From assembly GCA_003509895.1 (NCBI GenBank), contig DOMJ01000022.1:1679-27737 (forward strand): 26,059 nt of DNA, given 5' to 3'. This document shows positions 17,504 to 24,620 of the stretch, one piece after another. Below the pieces are notes generated by a model. That model saw nothing but the letters and a program-made list of their open reading frames with translations. It did not search any database and was not told the origin of the DNA. This stretch comes from Candidatus Uhrbacteria bacterium (GTDB lineage: Bacteria; Patescibacteriota; Patescibacteriia; UBA9934; UBA11717). A program made the position numbers and the translations under genes. The stretch's first letter is position 1. Each line of letters begins with the position of its first letter.

Positions 17504-17535
17504 AACACAATTGGTATCCGAATTAACCCCGCTCT

Positions 17536-18789
17536 ATGGCTGAAGTCAAACCACAAATTGAGACGTTCGCAAAGATCAAAGTTATTGGTGTTGGAGGAGG
17601 AGGAAACAGTGTTGTAAACAGAATGGTAGCGTCCGGTGTAAAGGGTGTTGAATACATTGCAATCAATACTGACGCACAAGCACTTCATCACTCTTCCGCT
17701 CCGCTCAAACTTGCAATTGGCAAGTCTGTTGCGCGTGGTTTAGGTGCCGGGATGAATCCGGAGATTGGATATAGAGCCGCAGAGGAGAGTCAGAATGAAA
17801 TTCGTAATGCGATCAATGGGGCGGATATGGTTTTTATTACGGCAGGTTTGGGTGGTGGAACGGGATCGGGTGCGGCTCCGCATGTGGCCAAGTTGGCACG
17901 TGACGTGGGTGCACTTACCGTGGCCGTGGTTACAAAACCATTTACCTTTGAAGGAGCTCAACGAAAGCGGATCGCAGATGAGGCCTACGAGAATCGCGCT
18001 GCCCATGTAGATACCATTATCACGATCCCAAATGATCGCGTTCTTCAAATCATCGATAAAAAAACCAGTCTTGTAGATGCCTTTCAGATTGTGGACGATG
18101 TGCTCAGACAAGGAGTACAGGGCATCTCGGACCTCATTACCATTCCCGGTTTGATTAATGTGGACTTTGCCGATGTGAAGGCGATTATGTCCAACGCCGG
18201 TTCTGCTCTTATGGGTATTGGTTCGGCATCCGGAGAAAACAGAGCCGTAGAGGCGGCAAAACAGGCAATCGCAAGCCCCTTGCTGGAGATTTCTATTGAG
18301 GGAGCAAAGGGTATTCTCTTTACGATTACCGGAAGCGCGGATCTTGGAATGCATGAAGTTGCGGAGGCGGCGAAAATCGTTACCGGTTCTGCGGACGATG
18401 ATGCGCGTGTGATTTTTGGAGCCAATATCAGCTCCACGCTTACGGATGAAGTCGTGATTACCGTCGTGGCAACAGGATTTGAAGGGAACGAGATGGCCTC
18501 CACCGTATATGGAACAAGCGTTGTGCCTATTGCCGGCACATGGACACCACCGGTTACACGCGTCCGTCCAAGCATGGAACGACCTCAAAGAATCATGGAG
18601 GACGTAGAGCAAACGCCAAGCCCCATGACAAAGCGTGTATCCAACGATGAATCTTCGGCCAAAAAAGCCATGCCATCGGAACCGGTGATCGCGCCCGCTC
18701 CAACACAGCCGTCCCCCTCTTATCAGGATTCAGTTTCGGATGAAGACACGATTGATATCCCGGCATTCATTCGTAAAAAAATGATGTAA
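17536..18789 (+). CDS. ftsZ: Cell-division GTPase FtsZ
   Basis: A 417-aa tubulin homologue. The N-terminal glycine loop [13 protein letters not shown] (~18-30), the tubulin signature [10 protein letters not shown] (~105-114) and [11 protein letters not shown] (~210) with the T7-loop Asp are present. A variable Pro-rich linker from ~340 ends in the conserved C-terminal peptide DIPAFIRKK, the docking site for FtsA and other partners. FtsZ forms the division ring. The length is typical. The ATG lacks an SD and follows a ~63-nt leader. A terminator follows the TAA. Confidence 0.97.
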   Translation: MAEVKPQIETFAKIKVIGVGGGGNSVVNRMVASGVKGVEYIAINTDAQALHHSSAPLKLAIGKSVARGLGAGMNPEIGYRAAEESQNEIRNAINGADMVFITAGLGGGTGSGAAPHVAKLARDVGALTVAVVTKPFTFEGAQRKRIADEAYENRAAHVDTIITIPNDRVLQIIDKKTSLVDAFQIVDDVLRQGVQGISDLITIPGLINVDFADVKAIMSNAGSALMGIGSASGENRAVEAAKQAIASPLLEISIEGAKGILFTITGSADLGMHEVAEAAKIVTGSADDDARVIFGANISSTLTDEVVITVVATGFEGNEMASTVYGTSVVPIAGTWTPPVTRVRPSMERPQRIMEDVEQTPSPMTKRVSNDESSAKKAMPSEPVIAPAPTQPSPSYQDSVSDEDTIDIPAFIRKKMM

Positions 18790-18791
18790 TG

Positions 18792-18828
18792 GGTAAGCCC
18801 GCTTATTCCAGGCGGGTTTTCTCTTTAT
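18792..18828 (+). terminator. ftsZ terminator
   Basis: CCCGC / GCGGG with AAG/TTT flanks, an ~9-nt loop and a T-rich tail. It ends just before the nrdR -10 box. Confidence 0.7.
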
Positions 18829-18829
18829 T

Positions 18830-18838
18830 TGCTATAAT
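18830..18838 (+). promoter_or_regulatory. nrdR extended -10 promoter
   Basis: TGC-TATAAT (-10 at 18833-18838) with no clear -35. Only 6 nt separate it from the ATG at 18845, so the mRNA should start at the A of ATG (leaderless). Confidence 0.8.
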
Positions 18839-18844
18839 GCCTCT

Positions 18845-19312
18845 ATGAATTGTCCGGTATGCAATAAACAGACCAAGGTTGTAGACACACGTCTTTCCTC
18901 GGATGGAATGGGGATTCGCCGGCGTCGTGAATGTCTGGCGTGTTTGTACAGGTTTTCCACGGTGGAAGAGGCGGAGCTTATGGATCTTATCGTCGTTAAG
19001 CGTAACGGACGTAGAGAGGCCTATGCTCGTGAGAAAATTCTTAAGGGTATTTTGCGAGCCTTGGAAAAGCGTCCCTACACGGACCTACGTCTAAAAAAAT
19101 TGATTCATACCATTGAGCGCGATATTCAACGTAAAAAGGTTCCGGAATTAACGTCGGATGAGCTGGGAGCAATCGTGATGTATAGACTCCGCACATTTGA
19201 TAAAGTTGCCTATATTCGCTTTGCGAGCGTGTACCGGCAGTTTGAAGACGTGGAAACATTTCAACAGGAGTTAAACGCACTAATTCGGAAACGTACGCAG
19301 GAGCATACGTAA
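18845..19312 (+). CDS. nrdR: Transcriptional repressor NrdR
   Basis: A 155-aa protein. The N-terminal zinc ribbon CPVC...CLAC (Cys at 3, 6, 31, 34) with RRRREC is the DNA-binding part. It is followed by an ATP-cone (VVKRNGRREAYAREKILKGI, ~50-70) that senses ATP/dATP. NrdR represses ribonucleotide reductase genes by binding NrdR boxes. No ribonucleotide reductase gene lies in this window, so its targets are elsewhere. Length is normal. The start is set by the -10 box 6 nt upstream; there is no SD. Confidence 0.95.
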   Translation: MNCPVCNKQTKVVDTRLSSDGMGIRRRRECLACLYRFSTVEEAELMDLIVVKRNGRREAYAREKILKGILRALEKRPYTDLRLKKLIHTIERDIQRKKVPELTSDELGAIVMYRLRTFDKVAYIRFASVYRQFEDVETFQQELNALIRKRTQEHT

Positions 19313-19344
19313 GGAGGATTGAACACAAAAACTGTGCCTACTAT

Positions 19345-20727
19345 ATGTCACGAACAAAAATTGTTTGCACCATTGGTCCTGCTTCTGAAAAAGAGGCCAC
19401 GCTCAAGAAAATGATCCTTGCCGGGATGGGCGTGGCGCGTCTCAATTTTTCTCATGGAACACACGAACAACACCAAGGATTTATAGATACGATTCGTGGC
19501 CTTTCTGTTTCGCTCAATATTCCTGTGGCGATTATGCAAGATTTGCAGGGGCCAAAAATTCGTGTAGGAGAATTGCCGGTTGCGGGTCTTAAATTTCTGG
19601 AAGGCAAGACGATCCATTTTTCTCCAAAAGCAAAGGAATATAACGACAGAGATCAACTTGTCCCTGTTACCTACGGCGGTTTTGCGCGAGATGTAAAGGC
19701 TCAGGACCGTATTATGATAGACGATGGCAACGTGGTGTGCAGAGTAACCGCTGTGCACAAAGGGATGGTTTCGGCGCGTGTAGAGGTGGGTGGTTTGGTT
19801 ACGTCGCACAAAGGCGTCAACCTGCCGGATTCCTCTGTTCGTTTGTCTGCGCTTACGGCCAAGGATCAAAAAGATGTAGCGTTTGGCGTGCGTGCGGGTG
19901 TAGATATGATTGTTTTGTCTTTTGTGAGTAACGGGGAGGATTTAAGGAAGCTGCGTGAATTGATTAAACGTGAGGAAAAGCGACAAGGCATCAAACCGAG
20001 TAATATAGAGATTGTTGCAAAAGTAGAGCGGGCGGATGCGATTCATCATATTGATGACATTATAGAAGAAGCCGATGCGATTATGCTTGGGCGAGGGGAT
20101 TTGGGCGTGGAGATTCCCGCCGAGCAAGTCCCACTTCATCAAAAAGAGATTGTCCATAAATGCCGTTGTGCGGGTATTCCGGTAATTGTGGCAACGCAGA
20201 TGTTGGAAAGTATGAAGGACAAGCCACGTGCCACGCGTGCGGAGGTGTCGGATGTGGCAAACGCGGTTATAGATCATACAGATGCGATTATGCTTTCCGC
20301 CGAATCGGCAACGGGAAAGTTCCCTGTAAAGGCGGTGGAGACGTTGGTAACGGTTGCGGAGGCTACGGAGGCGAGCGTGTATAGTCAAGTGCGACCGGAC
20401 CAACTTTGTGTGAATGATGCAGATACAGCTTTAGTGGATCAAATTCGTGTGGCCATGGAGGGAGACAAAGTAGAGGCTATTGTATCCGGAATGCAGTTTG
20501 GAGACGTGGCGTTAACGATTAATAGACACAGACCACAGGTTCCGATTTTTATCGCGGCTTTAGATGAAAAGCAAGCCAGACAATTATGCCTTTCTTGGGG
20601 TGTAACACCTTTTGTGCTCAAGCGCGCAAGAAGTGCGGACACCTTTCAAAAAGCTGCTCGTGCGGCGTTGGAAGAACAAAAGCTTATTAAGAAAACAACA
20701 CAGCTCCTGTTTATCACAGGCGCCTAG
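19345..20727 (+). CDS. pyk: Pyruvate kinase
   Basis: A 460-aa enzyme converting phosphoenolpyruvate and ADP to pyruvate and ATP, the last step of glycolysis. It has the N-terminal RTKIVCTIGPAS, NFSHG (~33-37), the substrate/metal motif GRGDLGVEIP (~251) and ATQMLESM and MLSAESATGKFP in the barrel. The C-terminal allosteric-type domain is present, with no extra PEP-utiliser domain. A good SD-like AAGGAGG sits at 19311-19317 but is 27 nt from the ATG, too far to act normally. No alternative in-frame start exists between them. It lies downstream of nrdR and is followed by a strong terminator. Confidence 0.95.
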   Translation: MSRTKIVCTIGPASEKEATLKKMILAGMGVARLNFSHGTHEQHQGFIDTIRGLSVSLNIPVAIMQDLQGPKIRVGELPVAGLKFLEGKTIHFSPKAKEYNDRDQLVPVTYGGFARDVKAQDRIMIDDGNVVCRVTAVHKGMVSARVEVGGLVTSHKGVNLPDSSVRLSALTAKDQKDVAFGVRAGVDMIVLSFVSNGEDLRKLRELIKREEKRQGIKPSNIEIVAKVERADAIHHIDDIIEEADAIMLGRGDLGVEIPAEQVPLHQKEIVHKCRCAGIPVIVATQMLESMKDKPRATRAEVSDVANAVIDHTDAIMLSAESATGKFPVKAVETLVTVAEATEASVYSQVRPDQLCVNDADTALVDQIRVAMEGDKVEAIVSGMQFGDVALTINRHRPQVPIFIAALDEKQARQLCLSWGVTPFVLKRARSADTFQKAARAALEEQKLIKKTTQLLFITGA

Positions 20728-20729
20728 TA

Positions 20730-20757
20730 AAAACCCCACACAAACGTGTGGGGTTTT
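20730..20757 (+). terminator. pyk terminator
   Basis: A perfect 12-bp stem AAAACCCCACAC / GTGTGGGGTTTT with a 4-nt loop and T-tail. Confidence 0.92.
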
Positions 20758-20767
20758 GGTAATAATG

Positions 20768-20796
20768 TTGACGTTTTGTAAAGATATTGCTAATTT
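20768..20796 (+). promoter_or_regulatory. Promoter of the GC-rich PG-binding-like gene
   Basis: TTGACG (20768-20773), a 17-bp spacer, TAATTT (20791-20796). The transcript would start near 20803, at the foot of a hairpin made by CGTCGAC (20802-20808) and GTCGACG (20821-20827). Confidence 0.7.
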
Positions 20797-20837
20797 TCTT
20801 TCGTCGACACATTCCACCCCGTCGACGCGAGGTCGTC

Positions 20838-21185
20838 ATGAGCAATAGGCTATTTCCACCTTACCTGAACGCAGGCTCGTTCGGGGATGCGGTTTGGGTG
20901 ATGCAGATGATTCTCAACGGGCTGGTCGGCTCGCGGCGCACGGTTGAGGTGAACGGCCGGCATGAGGGAGAGAGCGTAAAGGCAGTCATGCGTCTCCAGC
21001 GAGAAATTCTCGGTCTTGCTGAGAGCGAAGTGGACGGCAACTTTGGCCCCGGTACCCGCAAGGCCCTGCGGGAGAGGTTCGGCATCGACGTGGATGTCAT
21101 CCCGTTGCCAGTGGTAACCATCAGCCTGTACACCCAGTGGATGGGCCCAGACCACGTGGGGATCAAGTACTGGCCACCGAGGTAG
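20838..21185 (+). CDS. Small peptidoglycan-binding-domain-like protein (GC-rich)
   Basis: 115 aa from the ATG at 20838, chosen because GAGG lies 5 nt upstream. A longer in-frame start at 20787 would lie inside the promoter. Most of the protein fits a PG_binding_1-type fold (GSFGDAVWVMQMIL, then ESVKAVMRLQREIL, then VDGNFGPGTRKALRERFG). A short unrecognised tail ends in WPPR. No signal peptide or membrane helix is visible, so its location is unclear. GC content and codon use are clearly higher than in the adjacent pyk. It is an isolated unit with its own promoter and terminator. Confidence 0.75.
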   Translation: MSNRLFPPYLNAGSFGDAVWVMQMILNGLVGSRRTVEVNGRHEGESVKAVMRLQREILGLAESEVDGNFGPGTRKALRERFGIDVDVIPLPVVTISLYTQWMGPDHVGIKYWPPR

Positions 21186-21219
21186 AAGCGTTAGCCGAGG
21201 GAACGCTCCGCAAAAAAAT

Positions 21220-21256
21220 CGCTCTTGGGTCCGTACTCCCAGGAGCGGTCTTTATT
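21220..21256 (+). terminator. Terminator of the PG-binding-like gene
   Basis: CGCTCTTGGG / CCCAGGAGCG stem (one T·G pair), 8-nt loop, then TCTTTATTTT. A second small hairpin (AGCGTT / AACGCT) lies just before it at 21187-21209. Confidence 0.8.
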
Positions 21257-21288
21257 TTACGGCAGAGGCGCTGCCAAGCTAGATTTGT

Positions 21289-21539
21289 TTATTTTTTTAA
21301 AATAAGTTTCTTGCAATAAAACGCGCGACCGGAACTGAATTTTAGATATTGTTCAAAATGTTCCGCTCCTGTTTTTGTTGCGAAAGCCGCATACCAAATG
21401 AGAGTCCATGGCAGATATTTTTCGTATGTTGTGACTTCCCGGTATTGTGCTCACGTAAACGCTTCTCACCATCTTGACCAGTTGATCCGTAATAGCATCT
21501 TCCATTAATGTTGCTTTGAAGAATATACACAAAATACAT
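21289..21539 (-). pseudogene. GIY-YIG endonuclease-like gene, broken by a one-base frameshift
   Basis: The first frame starts MYFVYILQSNINGRCYYGST and runs REHNTGKSQHTKNIC, the usual opening of small YhbQ/UvrC-N-type GIY-YIG proteins. After Cys the frame is lost. The next frame then reads WTLIWYAAFATKTGAEHFEQ and SSGRAFYCKKLILKK to a TAA, which is the family's C-terminal half. A single C missing around 21408-21411 (TGCCAT where TGCCCAT would be expected) explains it, so the intact protein would be ~83 aa. It is either a recent pseudogene or a sequencing error. A -10 box TACAAT (complement of 21548-21553) lies 8 nt from the ATG: leaderless type, no SD. Confidence 0.85.
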
Positions 21540-21557
21540 ACTTCCATATTGTACAAA

Positions 21558-21588
21558 ACAAACACGACCCCATCGAGGTCGTGTTTGT
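21558..21588 (-). terminator. Terminator downstream of tRNA-Asp
   Basis: A perfect 12-bp stem ACAAACACGACC / GGTCGTGTTTGT with a 7-nt loop. On the minus strand it is followed by TTTTG. It overlaps the upstream part of the GIY-YIG promoter. Confidence 0.75.
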
Positions 21589-21664
21589 GGTTTGGTCCTC
21601 CTTCGCTCCTGCGGAGCTTTGGAGAGACATCCCCCATAGCTCGTCTTTGACGAGCGGCGGGGGA
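21589..21664 (-). ncRNA. Structured RNA tail downstream of tRNA-Asp (candidate)
   Basis: Between the tRNA and its terminator are two hairpins of the same design: stem, 3x3 internal loop, stem, triloop. The first (21629-21665) has 7+7 bp (ATCCCCC/GGGGGAT outer, GCTCGTC/GACGAGC inner). The second (21597-21625) has 5+5 bp, and its outermost pair forms only on the minus strand, as U·G. It could be a processed tRNA trailer or a stable small RNA. No homology is known to me. Confidence 0.4.
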
Positions 21665-21741
21665 TGGCGGACCGGACGAGACTCGAACTCGCAACTTCCG
21701 CCGTGACAGGGCGGTGCTCTAACCAATTGAACTACCGGTCC
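21665..21741 (-). tRNA. tRNA-Asp (GTC anticodon), CCA encoded
   Basis: Cloverleaf on the minus strand: acceptor GGACCGG / CCGGTCC, D arm GTTC...GAGC, anticodon stem CCGCC / GGCGG with loop CTGTCAC (anticodon GTC), T arm GCGAG-TTCGAGT-CTCGT, discriminator G and an encoded CCA. All stems are complete and there is no intron. Confidence 0.96.
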
Positions 21742-21756
21742 ATTTTGCGCGGGGGA

Positions 21757-21785
21757 ACTGTATCACGCGTGGCAAAATGGGTCAA
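21757..21785 (-). promoter_or_regulatory. tRNA-Asp promoter
   Basis: On the minus strand: TTGACC (complement of 21780-21785), 17-bp spacer, TACAGT (complement of 21757-21762). This places the start about 10 nt before the mature tRNA. Confidence 0.8.
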
Positions 21786-21930
21786 GATAATAAGTGATGC
21801 ACACTTGTTCCCGCAGCGGTTTTGGTTGAAAGACCGCTACTTGTTGCTCGCTTTCTTATATTAGCAAACACTCTCCTCGTCAATCATCCGAGATTGATCT
21901 GCTTCTCTGTGATAAAACCGACCAAGGAAA

Positions 21931-21970
21931 ATAAAAAAAAGTTCTCCCCGCGCCAAGGACTGGCACGGGG
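21931..21970 (-). terminator. Terminator of the 83-aa membrane protein gene
   Basis: On the minus strand the stem CCCCGTGCCA / TGGCGCGGGG (one wobble) is followed by an eight-T run. Confidence 0.88.
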
Positions 21971-21982
21971 TTCGTTTTTCAC

Positions 21983-22234
21983 CTAGGGCTTAACCACGCT
22001 AGTCGCTGCTGCCTTTGTGAGCGCAACGGCCAGGACGAGGCACGCCAGACAGTGCCCGGCGTAGACGCCCCCCACGGCCAGCGCAAGGGGCAATGGCGAG
22101 CCGATCCAATCCGGCCCATGCCGGTAGATGAGCCGCGATTCAATGTTCTCCACGAGTAACATGGAGTAACCAAGGGTCAAGAAGAACGTGCACACTCCTC
22201 CTAACAGTGATCCGATCAGATAGGACGTTTTCAA
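21983..22234 (-). CDS. Small GC-rich membrane protein, unknown function
   Basis: 83 aa from a TTG codon at 22234, selected because GAGAGGAG ends 4 nt upstream. A longer version from a GTG at 22300 would lie in the promoter/leader region. Two or three hydrophobic helices are visible: SYLIGSLLGGVCTFFLTLGY near the N-terminus and PLPLALAVGGVYAGHCLACL / VLAVALTKA near the C-terminus. I do not recognise a family. It is an isolated unit with its own promoter, a hairpin leader and a strong terminator, and it is much richer in GC than the flanking gene on the plus strand. It is transcribed divergently from the uridine-kinase-like gene. Confidence 0.6.
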   Translation of the reverse strand: MKTSYLIGSLLGGVCTFFLTLGYSMLLVENIESRLIYRHGPDWIGSPLPLALAVGGVYAGHCLACLVLAVALTKAAATSVVKP

Positions 22235-22245
22235 GGGTCTCCTCT

Positions 22246-22271
22246 CGCAGCGTAAGCGTTGCCACGCTGCG
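22246..22271 (-). promoter_or_regulatory. Leader hairpin adjoining the SD of the 83-aa gene
   Basis: A perfect 8-bp stem CGCAGCGT / ACGCTGCG with a 10-nt loop. Its base touches the GAGAGGAG Shine-Dalgarno, so it could affect ribosome access or RNA stability. Confidence 0.55.
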
Positions 22272-22296
22272 TTGAATCTTCTCCTCAGACGCCAAT

Positions 22297-22325
22297 ACAC
22301 TAGGCTTCTTTTTTAAAAAAGTCAA
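22297..22325 (-). promoter_or_regulatory. Promoter of the 83-aa gene
   Basis: On the minus strand: TTGACT (complement of 22320-22325), 17-bp spacer, TAGTGT (complement of 22297-22302). The -35 is good; the -10 is weak. Confidence 0.55.
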
Positions 22326-22359
22326 TGGATTGCCGACTTTCCAGAGAAGTAAATTGTTG

Positions 22360-22365
22360 TATACT
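22360..22365 (+). promoter_or_regulatory. -10 box of the uridine-kinase-like gene
   Basis: TATACT lies 8 nt before the ATG at 22374, with no clear -35. It predicts a leaderless mRNA. Confidence 0.6.
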
Positions 22366-22373
22366 GTCGGCGT

Positions 22374-23024
22374 ATGAACAGATCGTCAGAACCTCTTAAG
22401 CCAATTATCATCGGTGTGGCTGGTCCGTCCGGGGCGGGGAAGTCAATAGCGTGTAAGCGACTGGTACAAGAATTTCCCGGAGTTATGAGGTTAAAATTTG
22501 ATGATTTCTTTTGTGATGAGGTAGATGTGGATCGTCACCCGCTTGGATTTGCTAATTGGGACAATCCATCAAGTATCAAATGGGAGTGGTTGCAAACGGC
22601 CTTGGCAACGCTCAAAACAGGATTGCCGGTCATTATCCCAAACTATGAGAGGTCTCTTAATAAAATGGTGGGGACAAAATGTATTCAACCTACCCCTATT
22701 ATTTTATTAGACGGTTATCAGGTGCTTTATGATCCGGGTGTAAGAGATTATTTGGACTTTGCGCTCTATTTTGATCTTCCCGAAGACTTACAGATAGACA
22801 GACGTATTGCCAGACAGCCAAACGTAGACAGAGGATACCTCTATCACGTGATGATTCCTGCGGCCCGTGCCTTTTTGTATCCAACAAAAAAATACGCCAC
22901 GCATATGGTGAACGCCACATTAGAACCGGACGCGGTCTACCAATCGGCTCGGTCGCACTTTGTGTCACTTTTTGATACCATAGAGGGAGTAAGGAGTCAG
23001 ACAACGTCAGTAATAACACGCTAA
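22374..23024 (+). CDS. Uridine kinase-like P-loop kinase (PRK/Udk family)
   Basis: A 216-aa protein with Walker A GPSGAGKS at 17-24, then the family's LKFDDFF (~41-47), FANWDNPSSIKW (~58-69), TGLPVIIPNYERS (~81-93) and a strand IILLDGYQVLYD. The end carries HVMIPAARAFLYPTKKYAT, equivalent to the FIEPTKKYAD segment of uridine kinases. The likely reaction is ATP-dependent phosphorylation of uridine/cytidine in pyrimidine salvage, but the substrate is not proved and related pantothenate- or phosphoribulokinase-type activities are possible. No SD. It is followed after 18 bp by a DUF389 gene, possibly in one transcript. Confidence 0.82.
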   Translation: MNRSSEPLKPIIIGVAGPSGAGKSIACKRLVQEFPGVMRLKFDDFFCDEVDVDRHPLGFANWDNPSSIKWEWLQTALATLKTGLPVIIPNYERSLNKMVGTKCIQPTPIILLDGYQVLYDPGVRDYLDFALYFDLPEDLQIDRRIARQPNVDRGYLYHVMIPAARAFLYPTKKYATHMVNATLEPDAVYQSARSHFVSLFDTIEGVRSQTTSVITR

Positions 23025-23042
23025 GCTCGTATCAAATAGAAT

Positions 23043-23720
23043 ATGCCTACCGTTTTTTCTCGATTAGCCACAATTCAACCAACACACGAGGAAAAAAAGG
23101 ATGCTGTATTGAGGCTGATTGATGAGAGCTCGCCGACGGGAGGGTTTTACATTATGTTGATGTGCGCCACGGTCATTGTGGCTGTGGGACTGATGATTGG
23201 AAACGCGGCGATTGTGATTGGGGGAATGTTGGTAAGCCCATTGCTGGCGCCTTTGTTGAGCTTAGCACTTGGAATGGCGATGGGAGACAAACAGGTGATA
23301 TTGCGATCCATTTGGATTATTTTTGTTACATCGGCGTTTGTGTTTTTGGTGTCCTGGTTTATGTCGTTTTTTATGAACTTTGAGAGCGTGAATAGAGAAA
23401 TCGTGAGCAGAATAGAACCTTCGCTCGCGTACTTGGTGGTGGCGCTTTTTGCCGGGATTGCCGGGAGTTTTTCCTACATTAAGCCAACAATGAACGTGAT
23501 TTTACCGGGTGTTGCTATTGCGATTGCCGTGTTGCCTCCACTGGCTGTAAGTGCGTTGGGATTGAGTTTGGGTGATACGGATATTTTATTTGGAGCACTG
23601 TCTTTGTACTTGGTAAATCTGGTGGGAATTGTGCTTGCGAGTTTGGTGGTGTTTGCCACGTTTGGATTTTATCCGTTGCGTCGTCGCGCGGAAATGGAGA
23701 TCAAAAAAGAGGTGAAGTAG
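23043..23720 (+). CDS. DUF389 family membrane protein
   Basis: A 225-aa protein with about five to six transmembrane helices. The family's core is clear: IGNAAIVIGGMLVSPLLAPL (~57-76) and the later IKPTMNVILPGVAIAIAVLPPLAV (~140-163), which have the G/S/P-rich pattern conserved in DUF389. A cytoplasmic N-terminus of ~35 residues and a basic C-terminus (RRRAEMEIKKEVK) flank the core. Function unknown; membrane transport has been suggested for the family only loosely. No SD. A weak -10-like TATCAA lies 7 nt upstream of the ATG, so it may be transcribed alone or with the preceding gene. Confidence 0.85.
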   Translation: MPTVFSRLATIQPTHEEKKDAVLRLIDESSPTGGFYIMLMCATVIVAVGLMIGNAAIVIGGMLVSPLLAPLLSLALGMAMGDKQVILRSIWIIFVTSAFVFLVSWFMSFFMNFESVNREIVSRIEPSLAYLVVALFAGIAGSFSYIKPTMNVILPGVAIAIAVLPPLAVSALGLSLGDTDILFGALSLYLVNLVGIVLASLVVFATFGFYPLRRRAEMEIKKEVK

Positions 23721-23757
23721 GCACGAATAAAAAAAGTGATCATCTTTTAGAAAAGCA

Positions 23758-23791
23758 GAATCCCCCCGACCACAGTGTGGCGGGGGGATTC
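23758..23791. terminator. Strong hairpin between convergent genes
   Basis: The 11-bp stem GAATCCCCCCG / CGGGGGGATTC encloses an inner CCAC-AGT-GTGG hairpin. The T-run lies on the minus-strand side, so it mainly terminates the 210-aa gene. It also marks the end of the DUF389 transcript. Confidence 0.8.
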
Positions 23792-23813
23792 GTCGTTGGG
23801 CTCCGACGGAAGG

Positions 23814-24446
23814 TCAGGAGCCCGATGGGGTGGCGGAGGAGAGGACGAACTCGTCCTTCTCCACCGCCAAGCTGTAGGTGCCGGGCTTGAGGCCCTGCAC
23901 CTGTGATGGGGCCGCTCGGGTGAACTCCGCCACGAGGGCGGGGTCACCCGTGATGACCACCCCCGCCGGGAGGGTGGGGGTGGTCGCGGCCGTGGGGGCG
24001 GGGGTCGGGGCGTTGAGCGCCCCGATCTGCTCGTCCAGGGTCTTGTGGACCCCGGGCATGCAGCGGGCCGGAGCCCGGTCTGCCCCGAGTTGGCAGTACC
24101 GGTACCCCAGGGGGGTACCGGCGTCGTCCTGCATGTGGACCCGCCAGACGCCGAACGTCTGGCCCTCCACCGTCTGCGTGCTGGGCCCCGTGAGGTCCAC
24201 CACGTAGGCGTGGGCGTCGCCCACGCCATCGATCCACGCCCCCGAGGGGGTCGTGGTCGAGGTCTCGGCTCGGGTCGCGTTTCGCGACCCGAGCCACCTG
24301 TAGACCCCCTGGAGGGTCAGGAGGCCGAAGAGGAGGGCGAAGAGGAGGGCGATGATGAGGAGGAGGATCCCTCCCCGGCTGCGACGGGGGCCGCCGAGGT
24401 CCGGGTTGGGGTCGCGGGCATCGTCGTCGCGGGTCGTGGGGGGCAT
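23814..24446 (-). CDS. GC-rich single-pass membrane protein, unknown function (210 aa)
   Basis: The ATG at 24446 has AGAGGA 7 nt upstream. A short polar, Asp/Arg-rich cytoplasmic tail is followed by one helix at ~26-47 (GILLLIIALLFALLFGLLTL). The extracytoplasmic region has a beta-rich part with two Cys (CQLGADRAPARC), a Thr/Pro/Ala linker (APTPAPTAATTPTLP) and a final ~60-residue domain ending SSATPSGS. I do not recognise a family. GC is about two-thirds by eye, far above the neighbouring DUF389 gene. It has its own consensus promoter, a ~165-nt leader and a terminator. Confidence 0.7.
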   Translation of the reverse strand: MPPTTRDDDARDPNPDLGGPRRSRGGILLLIIALLFALLFGLLTLQGVYRWLGSRNATRAETSTTTPSGAWIDGVGDAHAYVVDLTGPSTQTVEGQTFGVWRVHMQDDAGTPLGYRYCQLGADRAPARCMPGVHKTLDEQIGALNAPTPAPTAATTPTLPAGVVITGDPALVAEFTRAAPSQVQGLKPGTYSLAVEKDEFVLSSATPSGS

Positions 24447-24614
24447 GGTCTCATCCTCTCGTACGGCGCCCAGCGTCTGCCGGGGGCCCTGGCGGTGGGT
24501 GGAGCCTTGGAACAGAACGTTCCTTGGCCTCCGGGGTTTTGTGCCAGAGTCTCTCTACCAGTGTTTGATAGGGAAAATCCGGCACAAAAGCCAGCAGGTT
24601 GTTAAAAAGAACAA
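24447..24614 (-). promoter_or_regulatory. Long structured 5' leader of the 210-aa gene
   Basis: The predicted leader holds a TTTTGTGCC / GGCACAAAA inverted repeat (arms at 24537-24545 and 24581-24589, ~35 nt apart) and a GGAAC / GTTCC hairpin extended by CC/GG around a TT/TT mismatch (24505-24527). It does not match a riboswitch class that I can recognise. Confidence 0.4.
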
Positions 24615-24620
24615 CAGGCA

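Noticed and set aside
21983..22300. Longer GTG-started version of the 83-aa gene
   Set aside because: Its start would be at the -10 box, and the extra residues encode the leader hairpin. The TTG at 22234 has a good SD.
24045..24605. Plus-strand open frames opposite the 210-aa gene
   Set aside because: High-GC DNA produces long random open frames. The minus-strand gene has the promoter, SD, membrane helix and terminator.
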